From Maridesulfovibrio frigidus DSM 17176 (GTDB lineage: Bacteria; Desulfobacterota; Desulfovibrionia; Desulfovibrionales; Desulfovibrionaceae): a stretch of DNA of 64,000 nucleotides. Location: NCBI RefSeq assembly GCF_000711735.1, contig NZ_JONL01000011.1:1-64000 (forward strand), written 5' to 3'. This document shows positions 22,582-32,252 of this stretch, in pieces (within the stretch, counting starts at the first letter, position 1; every line of letters begins with the position of its first letter). The translations under genes were made by a program, and so were the position numbers. The notes under the pieces were generated by a model that had not been told where the DNA came from, ran no database searches, and saw only the letters and a list, made by a program, of their open reading frames with translations.

Positions 22582-23919
22582 TCAAAAATCCAACCAACTC
22601 CAATCCTTTTCATTCTCATTAAGAAACTGGAGCCGCTTGCGCCGATACGCTGTTACCAAGCTACCTGTTGTAGAGTTCCTGCTCTTAGCCACATCAAGCG
22701 TCACCTCAACAATGTCATCTACTGTCTTCGGATCCCATGGCCGGATAAAAATAACCTGATCCGCATCCTGCTCTATCGCTCCGGACTCACGCAGATCTGA
22801 AAGCAAAGGAATCTTGCTCTTGCGATTTTCAACCTCCCGGTTGAGCTGCGCCAGAACTAGTATCGAGATCCCACATTCAGTCGCCGTCTCTTTGAGCATA
22901 CGCGAGATTTCAGCAACTTCCCTCTCCCGTGATCCGCCGCGTGAATCAGGACGAAGCAATTGGATGTAATCAATAATTGCGTACCTTAATCCGAATTCCT
23001 TTTTCCAACGCCGGCACTGAGCGCGCAGCTCAGAAGCAGAAAGTGAAGGCTTGTCCCAAATACGAAGCCACGGATCCTTCCCATCAAACCACTGAGCGAA
23101 CTCATAGATATGTGCCCAATCAGCATCTGAAAATTTGCCGTCACGAAACCGCATCCCTTCGACTCCATGAGTCGAGGAAAGCAGACGATTGACGAGCAGA
23201 TATCTCATCATTTCAAGTGAAAAAATACCGACAGGAACTTTTTGATGAATAGCGTGAAGTGCAAAATTTAAGGCAAGTGCGGTCTTTCCGTTGGATGGAC
23301 GCCCAGCAAGGATAATGATTTCACCGGGAATCATTCCGCCAGTGATACCGTTGAGCTTATAGAGATGAGTTTTAATGCCGTCCCCACCACGATTCTGAAG
23401 ATCTTCAAGATACTTAACGTAACCTTTCATAATCTCAGAAGGCTTCTGCGCGGCCACGTCCATGCGTCCCTCAAGAACGGAATCGATGGTTTTCTGCGCG
23501 GACGCTGCGAACTCAGACGGATCAGCATCTCCGGAATAGGCATGTTCAATAAGATTCTGGCCGAGCTGCGCCATGGTTCTGCGCTGAGCATGACTCTCTA
23601 GCTCCTTAGCCCACCTTGTAGCGTGATGCACAGGTTCAATATCATTGGATAACTCAGCAAGAAAATGTGCCCCCCCACACGCCTCAGAACGACCATTGTT
23701 CATTAGCCGATTATTGAGCGTGACAAGATCAATCGGAACATACTCCCGATGCATGGCCAAAAAGGTATTCCAAATATTTTGATGGACGGGACTGTAGAAA
23801 TAGTCCTCTGATTTTATAATAGGAAGCAGAGAATCAATATTTTTACCACTGGTTCGTAAAACAGCACTGATAACAGCTCTTTCAAGCTCAGGATTATTGG
23901 GAGGTGCAGACGTGTTCAT
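22582..23919 (-). CDS. Phage replicative DNA helicase (DnaB family)
   Basis: The protein has 445 residues. An N-terminal DnaB-type helical domain (PELERAVISAVLRT) is followed by the RecA-like core with Walker A (LAGRPSNGKTALALNFA), the GIFSLEM motif, Walker B (YAIIDYIQLLRPD) and the LNREVENRKSKIPLLSDLRE segment with SGAIEQDADQVIF. It unwinds DNA at the phage fork. A GAGG site lies 7 bases before ATG 23919. It is shorter than host DnaB and lies at the right end of the prophage, so it is the phage copy. It converges with the pentapeptide gene, leaving 24 bases between their stops. Confidence 0.92.
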   Translation of the reverse strand: MNTSAPPNNPELERAVISAVLRTSGKNIDSLLPIIKSEDYFYSPVHQNIWNTFLAMHREYVPIDLVTLNNRLMNNGRSEACGGAHFLAELSNDIEPVHHATRWAKELESHAQRRTMAQLGQNLIEHAYSGDADPSEFAASAQKTIDSVLEGRMDVAAQKPSEIMKGYVKYLEDLQNRGGDGIKTHLYKLNGITGGMIPGEIIILAGRPSNGKTALALNFALHAIHQKVPVGIFSLEMMRYLLVNRLLSSTHGVEGMRFRDGKFSDADWAHIYEFAQWFDGKDPWLRIWDKPSLSASELRAQCRRWKKEFGLRYAIIDYIQLLRPDSRGGSREREVAEISRMLKETATECGISILVLAQLNREVENRKSKIPLLSDLRESGAIEQDADQVIFIRPWDPKTVDDIVEVTLDVAKSRNSTTGSLVTAYRRKRLQFLNENEKDWSWLDF

Positions 23920-23947
23920 GAGCGTACCTCAAAACACATTTCTGTAT

Positions 23948-23969
23948 TTTGGGTAGCATTTGGGTAGCA
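23948..23969. repeat. Tandem 11-bp repeat TTTGGGTAGCA near prophage border
   Basis: Two perfect head-to-tail copies of TTTGGGTAGCA lie between the helicase gene start and the tRNA-Arg terminator. Short tandem repeats at this position could be recombinase-binding sites at the attachment end, or an operator for the replication genes. Confidence 0.5.
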
Positions 23970-23976
23970 AAAATAA

Positions 23977-24010
23977 AAGGGTTTACGATGCTTTTGCAAC
24001 GTAAACCCTT
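23977..24010 (-). terminator. Terminator of the tRNA-Arg gene
   Basis: A perfect 11-bp stem (AAGGGTTTACG with CGTAAACCCTT) and a 12-base loop, followed on the minus strand by TTTTATTTTT, lie 8 bases after the tRNA 3' end. Confidence 0.85.
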
Positions 24011-24018
24011 GAATTATC

Positions 24019-24095
24019 TGGTGGGCAATACAAGATTCGAACTTGTGGCTTCCAGCTCCGGAGGCTGGCACTCTATCCAACTGAGCTAATTGCCC
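24019..24095 (-). tRNA. tRNA-Arg(CCG)
   Basis: The 77-base gene on the minus strand starts GGGCAATTAGCTCAGTTGG. The anticodon arm is CCAGC-CTCCGGA-GCTGG, giving anticodon CCG (reads CGG), and the T arm contains GTTCGAATC. The 3' CCA is encoded. It stands at the right edge of the prophage and could be its attachment site, but the second attachment copy is outside the window. Confidence 0.93.
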
Positions 24096-24220
24096 TCAGC
24101 GAAAGAATTGATTACATCCGTGCCGCTAACTGTCAAGAAAAAAGGCTTTATTTGACCGATCTAAACCTAGCAATCTTTTAAGATCATCTTTGAATTATAG
24201 CCTTAAGCCTGCTATCAAAT

Positions 24221-24625
24221 TCAGTTCTTTTTAAACTTATATGACATCGCGGCTAAAACCAGCAGAACCACATCCCGCACAATTGTTGTCACCATGCCCG
24301 ACTTCAGGCTCCCGTCAGTGGAGAAACACCCGCACGCTACATCTAAGCCCCTGTAAAGGTTTGCTGACAATACCGCTATGAACAGTACTAGCATGCTTGA
24401 TATAATGATTGTGGCCGTTTCGGTTAGCACTCCGCAGACTAGCATCGCCCCGCACGTAAACTCAAGCCACGGCAGGAAGTACGCTATTGGCAGAATCATT
24501 ACTTCTGGCAATACTTGGTAATTCCTTACGATTTCGGCAAACGCTAGAGGATCTAAAATTTTGCCAGTGCATGCTATTATGAATATTAGCCCTAGTATTA
24601 CGCGTGGTAAAGATTTCATAGACAT
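24221..24625 (-). CDS. MauE/DoxX-family membrane protein
   Basis: The protein has 134 residues with four membrane helices in the DoxX/MauE pattern (VILGLIFIIACTGKILDPLA, FLPWLEFTCGAMLVCGVL, IISSMLVLFIAVLSANLYRG, IVRDVVLLVLAAM). CGCFSTDG between helices 3 and 4 resembles the redox-active cysteine site of MauE-like proteins, which support disulfide or cofactor chemistry at the membrane. It starts 2 bases after the rhodanese gene, so the two are co-expressed. A role in sulfur or thiol redox is inferred from this pairing. Confidence 0.75.
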   Translation of the reverse strand: MSMKSLPRVILGLIFIIACTGKILDPLAFAEIVRNYQVLPEVMILPIAYFLPWLEFTCGAMLVCGVLTETATIIISSMLVLFIAVLSANLYRGLDVACGCFSTDGSLKSGMVTTIVRDVVLLVLAAMSYKFKKN

Positions 24626-24627
24626 AC

Positions 24628-25095
24628 TTAATTCGCCTCCAAATCTTTGCCAAGGCTAAGCCAGCCATCAAGCCCATCAGGGTATACAGCAAGCTTAGAG
24701 AATCCCTTCTCAACAAGTTTGCGGCCGACTATTTTACTTTTCCCACACGATAGACCATCACAATATACAATTATCATTTTATCCTTTGGAATGGATGCTA
24801 TCAGCCCGTCCAGTTCCGCATGAACGGCCCATGAAGGAACGTTAATAGCTCCCGGCACATGCCCCATTGCAAAATCACTGCCACTGCGCGCATCGATGAT
24901 TACAGCTTCGCCAGACTCAAAAGCTTCGATAAAACCGGCCCCATCGATTTGAATAATTTCAACCTGCTGTGCTGCTAAGCCATTCTGCTCTGATGCGACA
25001 GGCCGTAAGTAATTAAAAGACAACGAAAGACCAGCAGCAATTGCGCAAATCAGCAAGGCTTTTAATATGAAAGATATTTTTTTTCCGATTTTCAT
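24628..25095 (-). CDS. Membrane-anchored rhodanese-domain protein
   Basis: The protein has 155 residues. An N-terminal signal or anchor (FILKALLICAIAAGLSLSF) is followed by one rhodanese domain: VIIDARSGSDFAMGHVPGAI, then INVPSW, the active loop VYCDGLSCGKS with the catalytic Cys in the YC position, and a closing YPDGLDGWLS. It would face the periplasm and carry or transfer sulfane sulfur. It lies in an operon after the OFA transporter (21-base gap) and before the MauE/DoxX gene. Confidence 0.85.
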   Translation of the reverse strand: MKIGKKISFILKALLICAIAAGLSLSFNYLRPVASEQNGLAAQQVEIIQIDGAGFIEAFESGEAVIIDARSGSDFAMGHVPGAINVPSWAVHAELDGLIASIPKDKMIIVYCDGLSCGKSKIVGRKLVEKGFSKLAVYPDGLDGWLSLGKDLEAN

Positions 25096-25116
25096 TAAGT
25101 ATACCTGAGATAAAAT

Positions 25117-26394
25117 TTAGCTACGAGTAGAACCTCTTGCGGGTTCAGCCTGATAAACAATTTCGGTAGTAAGACTTTTCACTGAAGTCTTTAGGAATAT
25201 GGTAATAAAGGAAGCGCTGAGACACAATATGCCGCAAACCGTAAACGCCATGGAAAAATCTCCAAGATCACCCAAAATTCCGCCCATTGTAGGCCCTACC
25301 AGCCCTCCGATGCCAAAGGCTAGATTCACGACAGGATAGTTATCTCCAACTGATTTTGCTCCAAATAGATCCGCTGTGAGCGTAGGGAAAAGAGCAAAGT
25401 TTCCACCATAGTTAAACCCTATCAGCGCAGCGCCAAGATAGAGAGTGGTTTCACTTCCGGCAAGTGAAGGAAAAAGTAAAAACCACCCGCCCTGTGTGGC
25501 AGCCATCAGCATTACAGATCTTTTCCGGCCCAGCTTGTCGCTGAAAGCTCCCCATGTGACTCTGCCAAGTCCGTTAGCTAAGCTAAAAAAAACGCCCATG
25601 GCAGTGCCGGTTATGATGCTTGCAGAAGACCGCGCCATGCCGGAATCCATCAACAGCTCCATAGGGTAAAGTTTCATCAGCCCAATAGCCATTAACCCGG
25701 AAGCCGCGCAGCACGAATAAGCTGTAATAATCAAATAAAATTCGCGAGTTCTAAGCATCTGCCTGCGTGTAAAGGTAACCCCTTCGCTAGGTTCTATAAC
25801 GTCTGGCTCTGTTTCAGGCAATATCATATACCTGCCGCCAAAGGAAATTAATGCAATAATTATTAACCCATAGACTGCAAAAGTATTCGAAAGTCCTATG
25901 TTCTCAAGCAAATGTCCCCATGAATCGGCGAGCTTTACCCATCCCATAACGCCGAATCCGAAACCTGCTACAACCACACCTGTAATAAGCCCCTTTCGAT
26001 CAGGGAACCAGCGCATTGCGACCACAAGCGGAACCATATAGCCAAGTCCGATACCGGTTCCTGCCATTACGCCCAGAAGTAAAAGTATTGGCAAAAATGA
26101 CGTTGTACCGCTGAGTCCGGCAATAAGATAGCTAGAACTGAGTGTTATCCCGCTAAGAAAGACAAGAGGACGCGGCCCCAGTCTCCTAATCAATGTTCCA
26201 CCAAATAGCATAGCTATAGAGATGCATATGATAGCAGCGGTAAAGACTAGTTGTGTCTGCGTTTTGGACCAACCGCTCATATGAAGGATAGGAGTAAACA
26301 CAGACCACGCATACACGCCGCCAAGCGCGAGTTGAACAAATACAGCTCCAACAACTATTTTCCAGCGTGATTCTTTGGTGATGGGAGAACTCAT
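25117..26394 (-). CDS. MFS transporter, OFA (oxalate/formate antiporter) family
   Basis: The protein has 425 residues from ATG 26394 (GAGG 6 bases upstream); a longer frame from 26463 lacks support. It has twelve membrane segments. Residues 8-50 (WKIVVGAVFVQLALGGVYAW then SVFTPIL) are the OFA-family signature opening, and GMGLGY-like GTGIGLGYMVPLVVAMRWFP and NGLGRVTWGAFSDKLGRKRS follow. OFA members move small carboxylates, but substrates vary widely and cannot be read here. It heads an operon with rhodanese and MauE/DoxX proteins, so a sulfur-linked substrate is conceivable. Confidence 0.85.
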   Translation of the reverse strand: MSSPITKESRWKIVVGAVFVQLALGGVYAWSVFTPILHMSGWSKTQTQLVFTAAIICISIAMLFGGTLIRRLGPRPLVFLSGITLSSSYLIAGLSGTTSFLPILLLLGVMAGTGIGLGYMVPLVVAMRWFPDRKGLITGVVVAGFGFGVMGWVKLADSWGHLLENIGLSNTFAVYGLIIIALISFGGRYMILPETEPDVIEPSEGVTFTRRQMLRTREFYLIITAYSCCAASGLMAIGLMKLYPMELLMDSGMARSSASIITGTAMGVFFSLANGLGRVTWGAFSDKLGRKRSVMLMAATQGGWFLLFPSLAGSETTLYLGAALIGFNYGGNFALFPTLTADLFGAKSVGDNYPVVNLAFGIGGLVGPTMGGILGDLGDFSMAFTVCGILCLSASFITIFLKTSVKSLTTEIVYQAEPARGSTRS

Positions 26395-26600
26395 CTCTGC
26401 CCTCGTAGTCTGTACTATCGAAATATTTTCAGTGTTGATAAAAAAACGAAATGAGAGTGTCACTTACATTGATTAAAGAGTGCAACCTTTTTTTTAGCGA
26501 TGGAACAAAATGATTTCACGTCAATAATATAAATTAGGTAAAGCGGGGATTATGAAGATTGTGCGGATAGCAAAAATGAGATTATCTTTAAAAATAAAAA

Positions 26601-26628
26601 AAGGCGTATTCAATTAAGAATACGCCTT
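26601..26628 (-). terminator. Terminator of the SRP RNA gene
   Basis: A perfect 11-bp stem (aaggcgtattc with gaatacgcctt) with a 6-base loop is followed on the minus strand by a T-rich run. It directly follows the SRP RNA. Confidence 0.9.
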
Positions 26629-26637
26629 TCTTCCAGC

Positions 26638-26725
26638 GAGACCAGACACCCGGGATAAACCGTTACCGCTGCTTCCTTTCGGACCTGACGGGGTTCACAG
26701 CGCACCCGCCATCTGGCCTCTCTGT
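26638..26725 (-). ncRNA. ffs: Signal recognition particle RNA (small bacterial type)
   Basis: On the minus strand the conserved apical domain is complete: GTCAGGTCCGGAAGGAAGCA followed by GCGGTAA, closed by the pairing of GAGGCCAGAT near the 5' end with GTCTGGTCTC near the 3' end. This RNA binds Ffh and targets membrane proteins. A terminator follows and a TTGACA promoter lies upstream at 26779-26784. Exact ends are approximate. Confidence 0.92.
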
Positions 26726-26755
26726 AAAGAGAATTCGTCTCAAGGACGAGAGGAA

Positions 26756-26784
26756 TTCCTATTAACTTGAGCTTAAATTGTCAA
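26756..26784 (-). promoter_or_regulatory. Promoter of the SRP RNA gene
   Basis: Minus-strand TTGACA (26784-26779) is followed after 17 bases by TAGGAA (26761-26756). This would start transcription about 25-30 bases before the SRP core domain. Confidence 0.5.
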
Positions 26785-26947
26785 GCGATATCAGCAAAAA
26801 GTGCATATTTTTTAGTTTTTCCTAAAAAAGTGGACCTATCTGTAAATAAAAATCGAATATCCATTCTTGATTCTTAATCATTTGCGATTTAATCTAGAGC
26901 ATCATTTTCAATTAATTCACATAAAAATTACATTACGGAGACTTATA

Positions 26948-27346
26948 ATGAAAGCCATGCACGTAACTGATGTTGAAGGAATTATTGTTGAGAAAATCCC
27001 ATACAAGGGCGAAGTTTATGAAGTGAAGGGAGTAACAATCCGTTGGCTGTCGAAGTCTGGTAAAGACGCTAATGGTCAACCGGAATACGGACTACGACAT
27101 TTCACAGTGGAACCAGGCGGAGAAATTCCAGCTCACAACCACTTCTACTTACAAACTGTGTATATTGAAAAAGGTTCATTCGAATGTTTCAGCTATGATC
27201 CTGAAACCGATGAGATTGAGGAAAGTAAAATTTGCGGGCCTGGAGATTTTGTTTACGCAGAAAGCATGGAACCACATGGTATGCGCAACGTAAGCGAAAC
27301 AGAATCTGCTACATTTTTGTGCTGCATATGTAATGTATATGAATAA
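26948..27346 (+). CDS. Cupin-domain protein
   Basis: The protein has 132 residues from ATG 26948 (GGAG site upstream). The cupin motifs are visible: EIPAHNHFYLQTVYIEKGSF with metal-binding His residues and Glu, and GPGDFVYAESMEPHGMRN as the second motif. A single small cupin fold like this may be an isomerase, dioxygenase or sugar-binding protein, and the sequence does not decide. It is monocistronic, with a strong terminator behind it. The C-terminal CCICNVYE is Cys rich. Confidence 0.8.
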   Translation: MKAMHVTDVEGIIVEKIPYKGEVYEVKGVTIRWLSKSGKDANGQPEYGLRHFTVEPGGEIPAHNHFYLQTVYIEKGSFECFSYDPETDEIEESKICGPGDFVYAESMEPHGMRNVSETESATFLCCICNVYE

Positions 27347-27354
27347 ATAATTTA

Positions 27355-27380
27355 GAGCCTGCCGGATGTCCAGCAGGCTC
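27355..27380 (+). terminator. Terminator of the cupin gene
   Basis: The stem GAGCCTGC (27355-27362) pairs with GCAGGCTC (27373-27380), followed by TATTTTTTT. Confidence 0.9.
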
Positions 27381-27459
27381 TATTTTTTTGTGTCGGTGAT
27401 TGATTCAGGTGCCGAGAGTGAATCAATAGATTAGGTCTAATCCAGAAGTGTCATTGAAA

Positions 27460-28113
27460 CTAAGAATCTATTTTAGCAGACTGAAGCCTATACTGAATAA
27501 TATCATCCACTGTCAGAACAGGCATATCATGCTTGTTTCCGAAGTCGATAATCTCAGAGAGTCTCGACATAGTTCCATCGGGATTAGTGACCTCACATAG
27601 TACTCCACAGGGCTTAAGCCCAGCTAGAGTCATAAGGTCTACTGTGGCTTCGGTATGCCCTTCCCTTTCAAGAACTCCGCCAGCTTTTGCACGCAAAGGA
27701 AACACATGCCCAGGCTTGTGAAGATCACACGGCTTTGCACCGTCTGCGATAGCGGCTTTTACGGTGGTGACTCTATCCGCAGCAGAAACTCCGGTAGTGA
27801 CGCCTTCCGCAGCCTCAATAGTAATGGTGAATCCCGTTTGGTAACGGCTTGAATTTTCAGCAACCATCATTGGAAGGTCTAGCTGACTAATTTTTTCTTC
27901 AGTCATACACAAACAGACAATGCCGCTACATTCTCTAATGAGCATAGCCATCTGGCTATCCGTCAAATGCTCTGCCGAGAAAATAAGATCACCCTCATTT
28001 TCACGATGCTCATTGTCCGTGACAAGAACTCCCCTGCCCTCTTTCAAGGCCAGTAGTCCTTTTTCAACTCTTTCAATGGGATTGCCAAACGTAGATAACG
28101 AATTCTGATTCAT
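27460..28113 (-). CDS. ribB: 3,4-dihydroxy-2-butanone 4-phosphate synthase
   Basis: The protein has 217 residues, the usual length of stand-alone RibB. It converts ribulose 5-phosphate to 3,4-dihydroxy-2-butanone 4-phosphate in riboflavin synthesis. Visible motifs are [55 protein letters not shown] and [25 protein letters not shown] site precedes ATG 28113. An FMN riboswitch lies about 115 bases upstream, so expression should fall when FMN is plentiful. No other riboflavin gene is adjacent. Confidence 0.95.
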   Translation of the reverse strand: MNQNSLSTFGNPIERVEKGLLALKEGRGVLVTDNEHRENEGDLIFSAEHLTDSQMAMLIRECSGIVCLCMTEEKISQLDLPMMVAENSSRYQTGFTITIEAAEGVTTGVSAADRVTTVKAAIADGAKPCDLHKPGHVFPLRAKAGGVLEREGHTEATVDLMTLAGLKPCGVLCEVTNPDGTMSRLSEIIDFGNKHDMPVLTVDDIIQYRLQSAKIDS

Positions 28114-28228
28114 GGTAATTCTCCGTAATTAGGTACCAGAATCAGGGCGCAAGAAACTGACAGCTGTCTATAGATAAAAGATAGCCACGCCAAACGCAAA
28201 AATGCGAATAGCGGGTATTAACTGTCGT

Positions 28229-28376
<148 letters not shown>

Positions 28377-28552
28377 AAACTGAGCATTTCTACAACAAAA
28401 GTTATCACCCAGTCAATCTAATGCACACCAAAGAAGTATATTCTATTGGTCAATGTTTTTTATAAAACGGTGTACATACAATTGAAACTTAAGTATAAAA
28501 ATAACTCTTAAAGTGCCCTTTGCTGACTTTCTAAACTCTGGGGAGAGAATTC

Positions 28553-30547
28553 GTGGCGAAACTTAAAACAAAACTCACCATTTTTCAGATTATAGTTCTG
28601 ACAATCTCGATTACATCATTGTGTTTGATATTTATTTACCAGTTAAATAAGTATGCAAACAACGAAATGACCAAATATCGGGATGTCATGTATGAAGAAA
28701 AAATCTCTGAACTCAATGAATTAGTCAATATGGCTGATAAAACAGTCCAGTCATACTATAATAAATCGCAAGATCTAGAGCTCTTGAAACTTAGTAAAGC
28801 TAAAACACTTAAGAACACCATTGATTCAATAGCAACGCAACTATCGAGTTTTTATAAAGCGAATTCTAACAGGCTCTCCAAGACTGAATTAGAAGAAGAA
28901 TTAAAAAAACTGGTCGCCCCCATCCGTTATGATGGAAACAATTATATATGGATAAATGATATGCAGGCCAATATGGTCATGCACCCAATGTCGCCAAATT
29001 TGAACGGAAAAGACCTATCAGGCATGAAGGACAGCTCAGGCAAATACCTATTTAAAGAAATGGTCGAAGTATGCCGCAATGATGGTGAAGGGTCTGTTTC
29101 ATATATTTGGAAAAAACCTGACACGGGTAAGGATACTCAAAAAGTTTCATATGTTAAGCTACTCCCCGAGCTGAACTGGATAATAGGAACAGGCGCATGG
29201 GTGGATGACATAACTCAGGAAATGAAGGAAAAAGCTCTTAGCCAGATAGCTGATATGAGAATGAAAGATGGTAACTATTTCTGGGTAAATGATACAGATC
29301 TAAAAATGGTTATGCATCCAGCAAGTCCGGCCTTAAATGGTAAGGACATGAGTAATTTCAAAGACACAAAAGGTAATTTTTTATTTCAGGAAATGGCAGA
29401 CGTAGCGACGAGTAAGGGAGAGGGAACTATTTCATACTGGTGGGGAAAACCTGGTAAAACAGGCGATTTTCCAAAGCTTTCATATGTTAAATTATTCAAA
29501 CCATGGAACTGGATAATTGGCATGGGCGTTTACACCGACGACATAGATAACGCCCTGCTCGAAAAACAAAAAGAACTGAACACCACAATAAACGGTATGA
29601 TCAAATTAATCTTGATTGCCGCCATTCTACTCGGCATCACAATAGCAGGAGCCGCAACTTTTTTTGCGAATAAAATCACATCAACAATTGGAGCTGAACC
29701 CGAAGAAATATCTGATATCGCAGAGCAGATGTCACACGGTTACCTTAATCTGTCTCCTCTTTGTGCTGAACCACAAGGGGCATATGGTTCCATGGTTCAT
29801 ATGGTTGATAACTTAAAGTCTGTAGTGATGGAAGTACAGCAGGCTACGGAAAACGTGTCTTCAGGCAGCGAAGAGTTGTCTGCCTCAGCAGAAGGGTTAT
29901 CACAGGGTGCTACGGATCAGGCCTCCTCTGTAGAAGAGCTTAGTTCATCAATTGAAGAAATAAGTGCAAGTATAAAAAATAATGCAGACAACACTCATAA
30001 AACAGAACTAATCGCATACTCCGTAGCCGAGAAAACCAAGAAAGGCAGTGAAGGAGTTGAGAGAAATCTGGAAGCAATGACTCATATTTCTGAAAAAATA
30101 GGAATTATCGAGGAAATTGCGCGCCAAACCAATCTTCTTGCACTTAATGCTGCAATTGAAGCAGCACGTGCAGGTGAGCACGGCAAAGGATTTGCAGTAG
30201 TCGCAGCCGAAGTCAGAAAGTTGGCTGAAAAAAGCCGCTTGTCCGCAACGGAAATTGGGGAAGTCTCAAGCAACAGCCTGATAGTGGCAGAAGAGACTCG
30301 TACTACATTAAGTGAACTTGTTCCTGAAATAGAAAAAACAGCCGAATTAATAAAAGAAATTGCTACAACATGTAATGAGCAAAATTCAGGAATAGACCAA
30401 ATTCAGCAAGCATCAGTCAGGCTTGATCAAGTCATTCAGCATAATGCATCAGCATCAGAAGAAGTAGCTGCGACCTCAGAGGAGCTTTCAAGCCAGGCTC
30501 AGCAACTACATGCCGCAATGCTATTCTTTAAAATCGGCAATGGATAA
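28553..30547 (+). CDS. Methyl-accepting chemotaxis protein with two Cache units
   Basis: The protein has 664 residues from GTG 28553, preceded by GGGGAG. One membrane helix lies near residues 10-30. The periplasmic part holds two homologous Cache repeats ([20 protein letters not shown] and [20 protein letters not shown], each ending in NWIIG-G-(A/V)(W/Y)(V/T)DDI). A second membrane helix ([20 protein letters not shown], about 350-370) and a HAMP-like region lead to the signalling tip [20 protein letters not shown]. Double Cache sensors of this kind often bind small organic ligands. It is a single-gene unit, and the ligand is unknown. Confidence 0.92.
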   Translation: MAKLKTKLTIFQIIVLTISITSLCLIFIYQLNKYANNEMTKYRDVMYEEKISELNELVNMADKTVQSYYNKSQDLELLKLSKAKTLKNTIDSIATQLSSFYKANSNRLSKTELEEELKKLVAPIRYDGNNYIWINDMQANMVMHPMSPNLNGKDLSGMKDSSGKYLFKEMVEVCRNDGEGSVSYIWKKPDTGKDTQKVSYVKLLPELNWIIGTGAWVDDITQEMKEKALSQIADMRMKDGNYFWVNDTDLKMVMHPASPALNGKDMSNFKDTKGNFLFQEMADVATSKGEGTISYWWGKPGKTGDFPKLSYVKLFKPWNWIIGMGVYTDDIDNALLEKQKELNTTINGMIKLILIAAILLGITIAGAATFFANKITSTIGAEPEEISDIAEQMSHGYLNLSPLCAEPQGAYGSMVHMVDNLKSVVMEVQQATENVSSGSEELSASAEGLSQGATDQASSVEELSSSIEEISASIKNNADNTHKTELIAYSVAEKTKKGSEGVERNLEAMTHISEKIGIIEEIARQTNLLALNAAIEAARAGEHGKGFAVVAAEVRKLAEKSRLSATEIGEVSSNSLIVAEETRTTLSELVPEIEKTAELIKEIATTCNEQNSGIDQIQQASVRLDQVIQHNASASEEVAATSEELSSQAQQLHAAMLFFKIGNG

Positions 30548-30747
30548 TCATTCTACTTCATCCGATGAAAAAGCCTCTGCTTTAGTATGACCTGTATGCC
30601 CCCTATCAGGTGGACAGAGTAAAAAAGACCTCTTAGGTTTTAATTACTTTGTCACTTGGTGGGGGCACACCAGATCGGGACTTCTTTTATTCTGTTTCTC
30701 GCTAACCTTTAACTTTTTAAAATCTAAACAATTTGGCTTTTTCTTAA

Positions 30748-31779
30748 CTATTTTATGCGCCCCAAAGTACCCTTACCGCCGAAGAGCGGATCCACATACA
30801 GATTATCGCCGGGTTTATCGAAATAACCGTCTTTCACCGTTACCACGGGTCCCATTTTCAACAGTTCGCTCACAGTCACAAACTCATACCCTTGCTTCTT
30901 TAGTTCCGGCACCAGCTGTGGCACTATTTTGTGTGTCGTTTGCGGCACAGCATTGGCGTGCATCAAGATAATAGCTCCCGGTGTTACCTTTTTCAGGTTC
31001 CATGCGACTAACTGATCTATGGTGCGTTTCAGTTCATCCTGTTCGCCTTCTACCGACCATTGAATCATGGGTAGTCCCATAGAGGCCAAAATATTTGCGG
31101 TGTGTTCGTTGTTGCGACCATACGGTAAGCGCATCAACCTAAGGGAAGACTGCACCTTATCCATCTCGCGGCTCACGCCTCTTTTTTTCGCACGCATCTG
31201 CAATTCCTCGTACAGTAATTCGTACTGAGCCTGAGTCCAGTTTACTTGCTCCCGCACTTCATCCTCGTTCATCAAAGCAAAATTGCCGTGGGTCCAAGCA
31301 TGGTTGCCCATTTCGAAAAGTGGATCAGCCATAAGCTGCATGGCTTTGTCCGGATGGGTACGCATCCATTTGCCGCCAGCGAAGAAAGTCGCTTTAATAT
31401 TATGACTTCTCAGATAATTAATGATGTCCTTCTGGTAGCCTGCTATATGAGGGGCGCGTTCGCAGAGATCAAAAGTCAGAGCCATAACCTTACGGCCCCC
31501 ATCGGGAGTTACCTGCGTAATGACCTGTTGCAACGAAGGCGGAACAGGCGGAAATGTGTGAAGTGGTTCGGTGCGCACAGGAGCACGCAGATCAGGCTCA
31601 GGTAAGGTAGCACGGGCCAAATCACTTTCTGAACCTGCCAATTGCTTTTCAAACCACAGGGTATTCAAGAGTGTTTCCGAACCGAAGGAATCGGACGCAG
31701 TTACAGTTTTACTGCCGCAACTGCTGAGAAGGAATATGGCGCAGATAAGAATAAGCAATCTAAATCGAAGCAAAAACAT
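30748..31779 (-). CDS. Polysaccharide deacetylase-family lipoprotein
   Basis: The protein has 343 residues from ATG 31779 (GGAGG site). The signal peptide ends in a lipobox (ILLSSCGSK), so it is probably lipid-anchored. The NodB-like domain starts at VMALTFDLCERAPH, where DLCE replaces the usual DDG-type metal site, then KATFFAGGKWMRTHPD, EMGNHAWTHGNFA (HxxxH metal ligands), LRLPYGRNN and PGAIILMHANAV. It should deacetylate a cell-envelope or secreted glycan. Substrate is unknown. Metal ligands appear largely intact, so activity is likely. Confidence 0.85.
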   Translation of the reverse strand: MFLLRFRLLILICAIFLLSSCGSKTVTASDSFGSETLLNTLWFEKQLAGSESDLARATLPEPDLRAPVRTEPLHTFPPVPPSLQQVITQVTPDGGRKVMALTFDLCERAPHIAGYQKDIINYLRSHNIKATFFAGGKWMRTHPDKAMQLMADPLFEMGNHAWTHGNFALMNEDEVREQVNWTQAQYELLYEELQMRAKKRGVSREMDKVQSSLRLMRLPYGRNNEHTANILASMGLPMIQWSVEGEQDELKRTIDQLVAWNLKKVTPGAIILMHANAVPQTTHKIVPQLVPELKKQGYEFVTVSELLKMGPVVTVKDGYFDKPGDNLYVDPLFGGKGTLGRIK

Positions 31780-32252
31780 GAAGAGGCCTCCGGTCGGACG
31801 AGTTCTGTCCTAGTTGATCAGTGAATGTGGTGCCGTCAAGAAAACACATAAACATACCACATAGCAAAACAAATCCCCAATTTACATATATACGAATAAC
31901 TCTTGCTAAAGAATTTGACACATCTTTACCGCTCTCAAAACATTCTCATTACACAAAAAACTAAAAACCCCCTCACAACTTTCGTTGTAAGGGGCTGTAA
32001 AATCGATCCAATAGCCTCCCATTAGTAGCAGTAAGACAATGCCATCAGGACAACAATTTTGAGTGCAATTTATTCAATTGATTAACTACGCTATTAGAAA
32101 AAATCCAGAAAAGAGAAGATTGCTTGCACATATCTACTAGACTGAACTCAAGAGTAATTTTATACTGAAAGAGTTGGTGACAAAATAACCTTAAATTCTA
32201 AACAACAAATAAATTTTCTTATTTTTTATTTTAAATAAATCAGGATAGTTAA
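31780..32252. other. Divergent intergenic region
   Basis: This lies between the deacetylase and channel genes. It holds one copy of the dispersed CCCCTCACAAC hairpin (31969-31994) and a TTGACA at 31915-31920 without a good -10. AT-rich otherwise; no gene is visible. Confidence 0.5.
31969..31994 (-). terminator. tRNA-Ser-type terminator hairpin, dispersed copy 1
   Basis: CCCCTCACAAC-TTTC-GTTGTAAGGGG, with one mismatch in the stem and a T run on the minus strand. It resembles the terminator after tRNA-Ser at 35221-35250, but no tRNA or gene stop lies beside it here. Confidence 0.6.
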
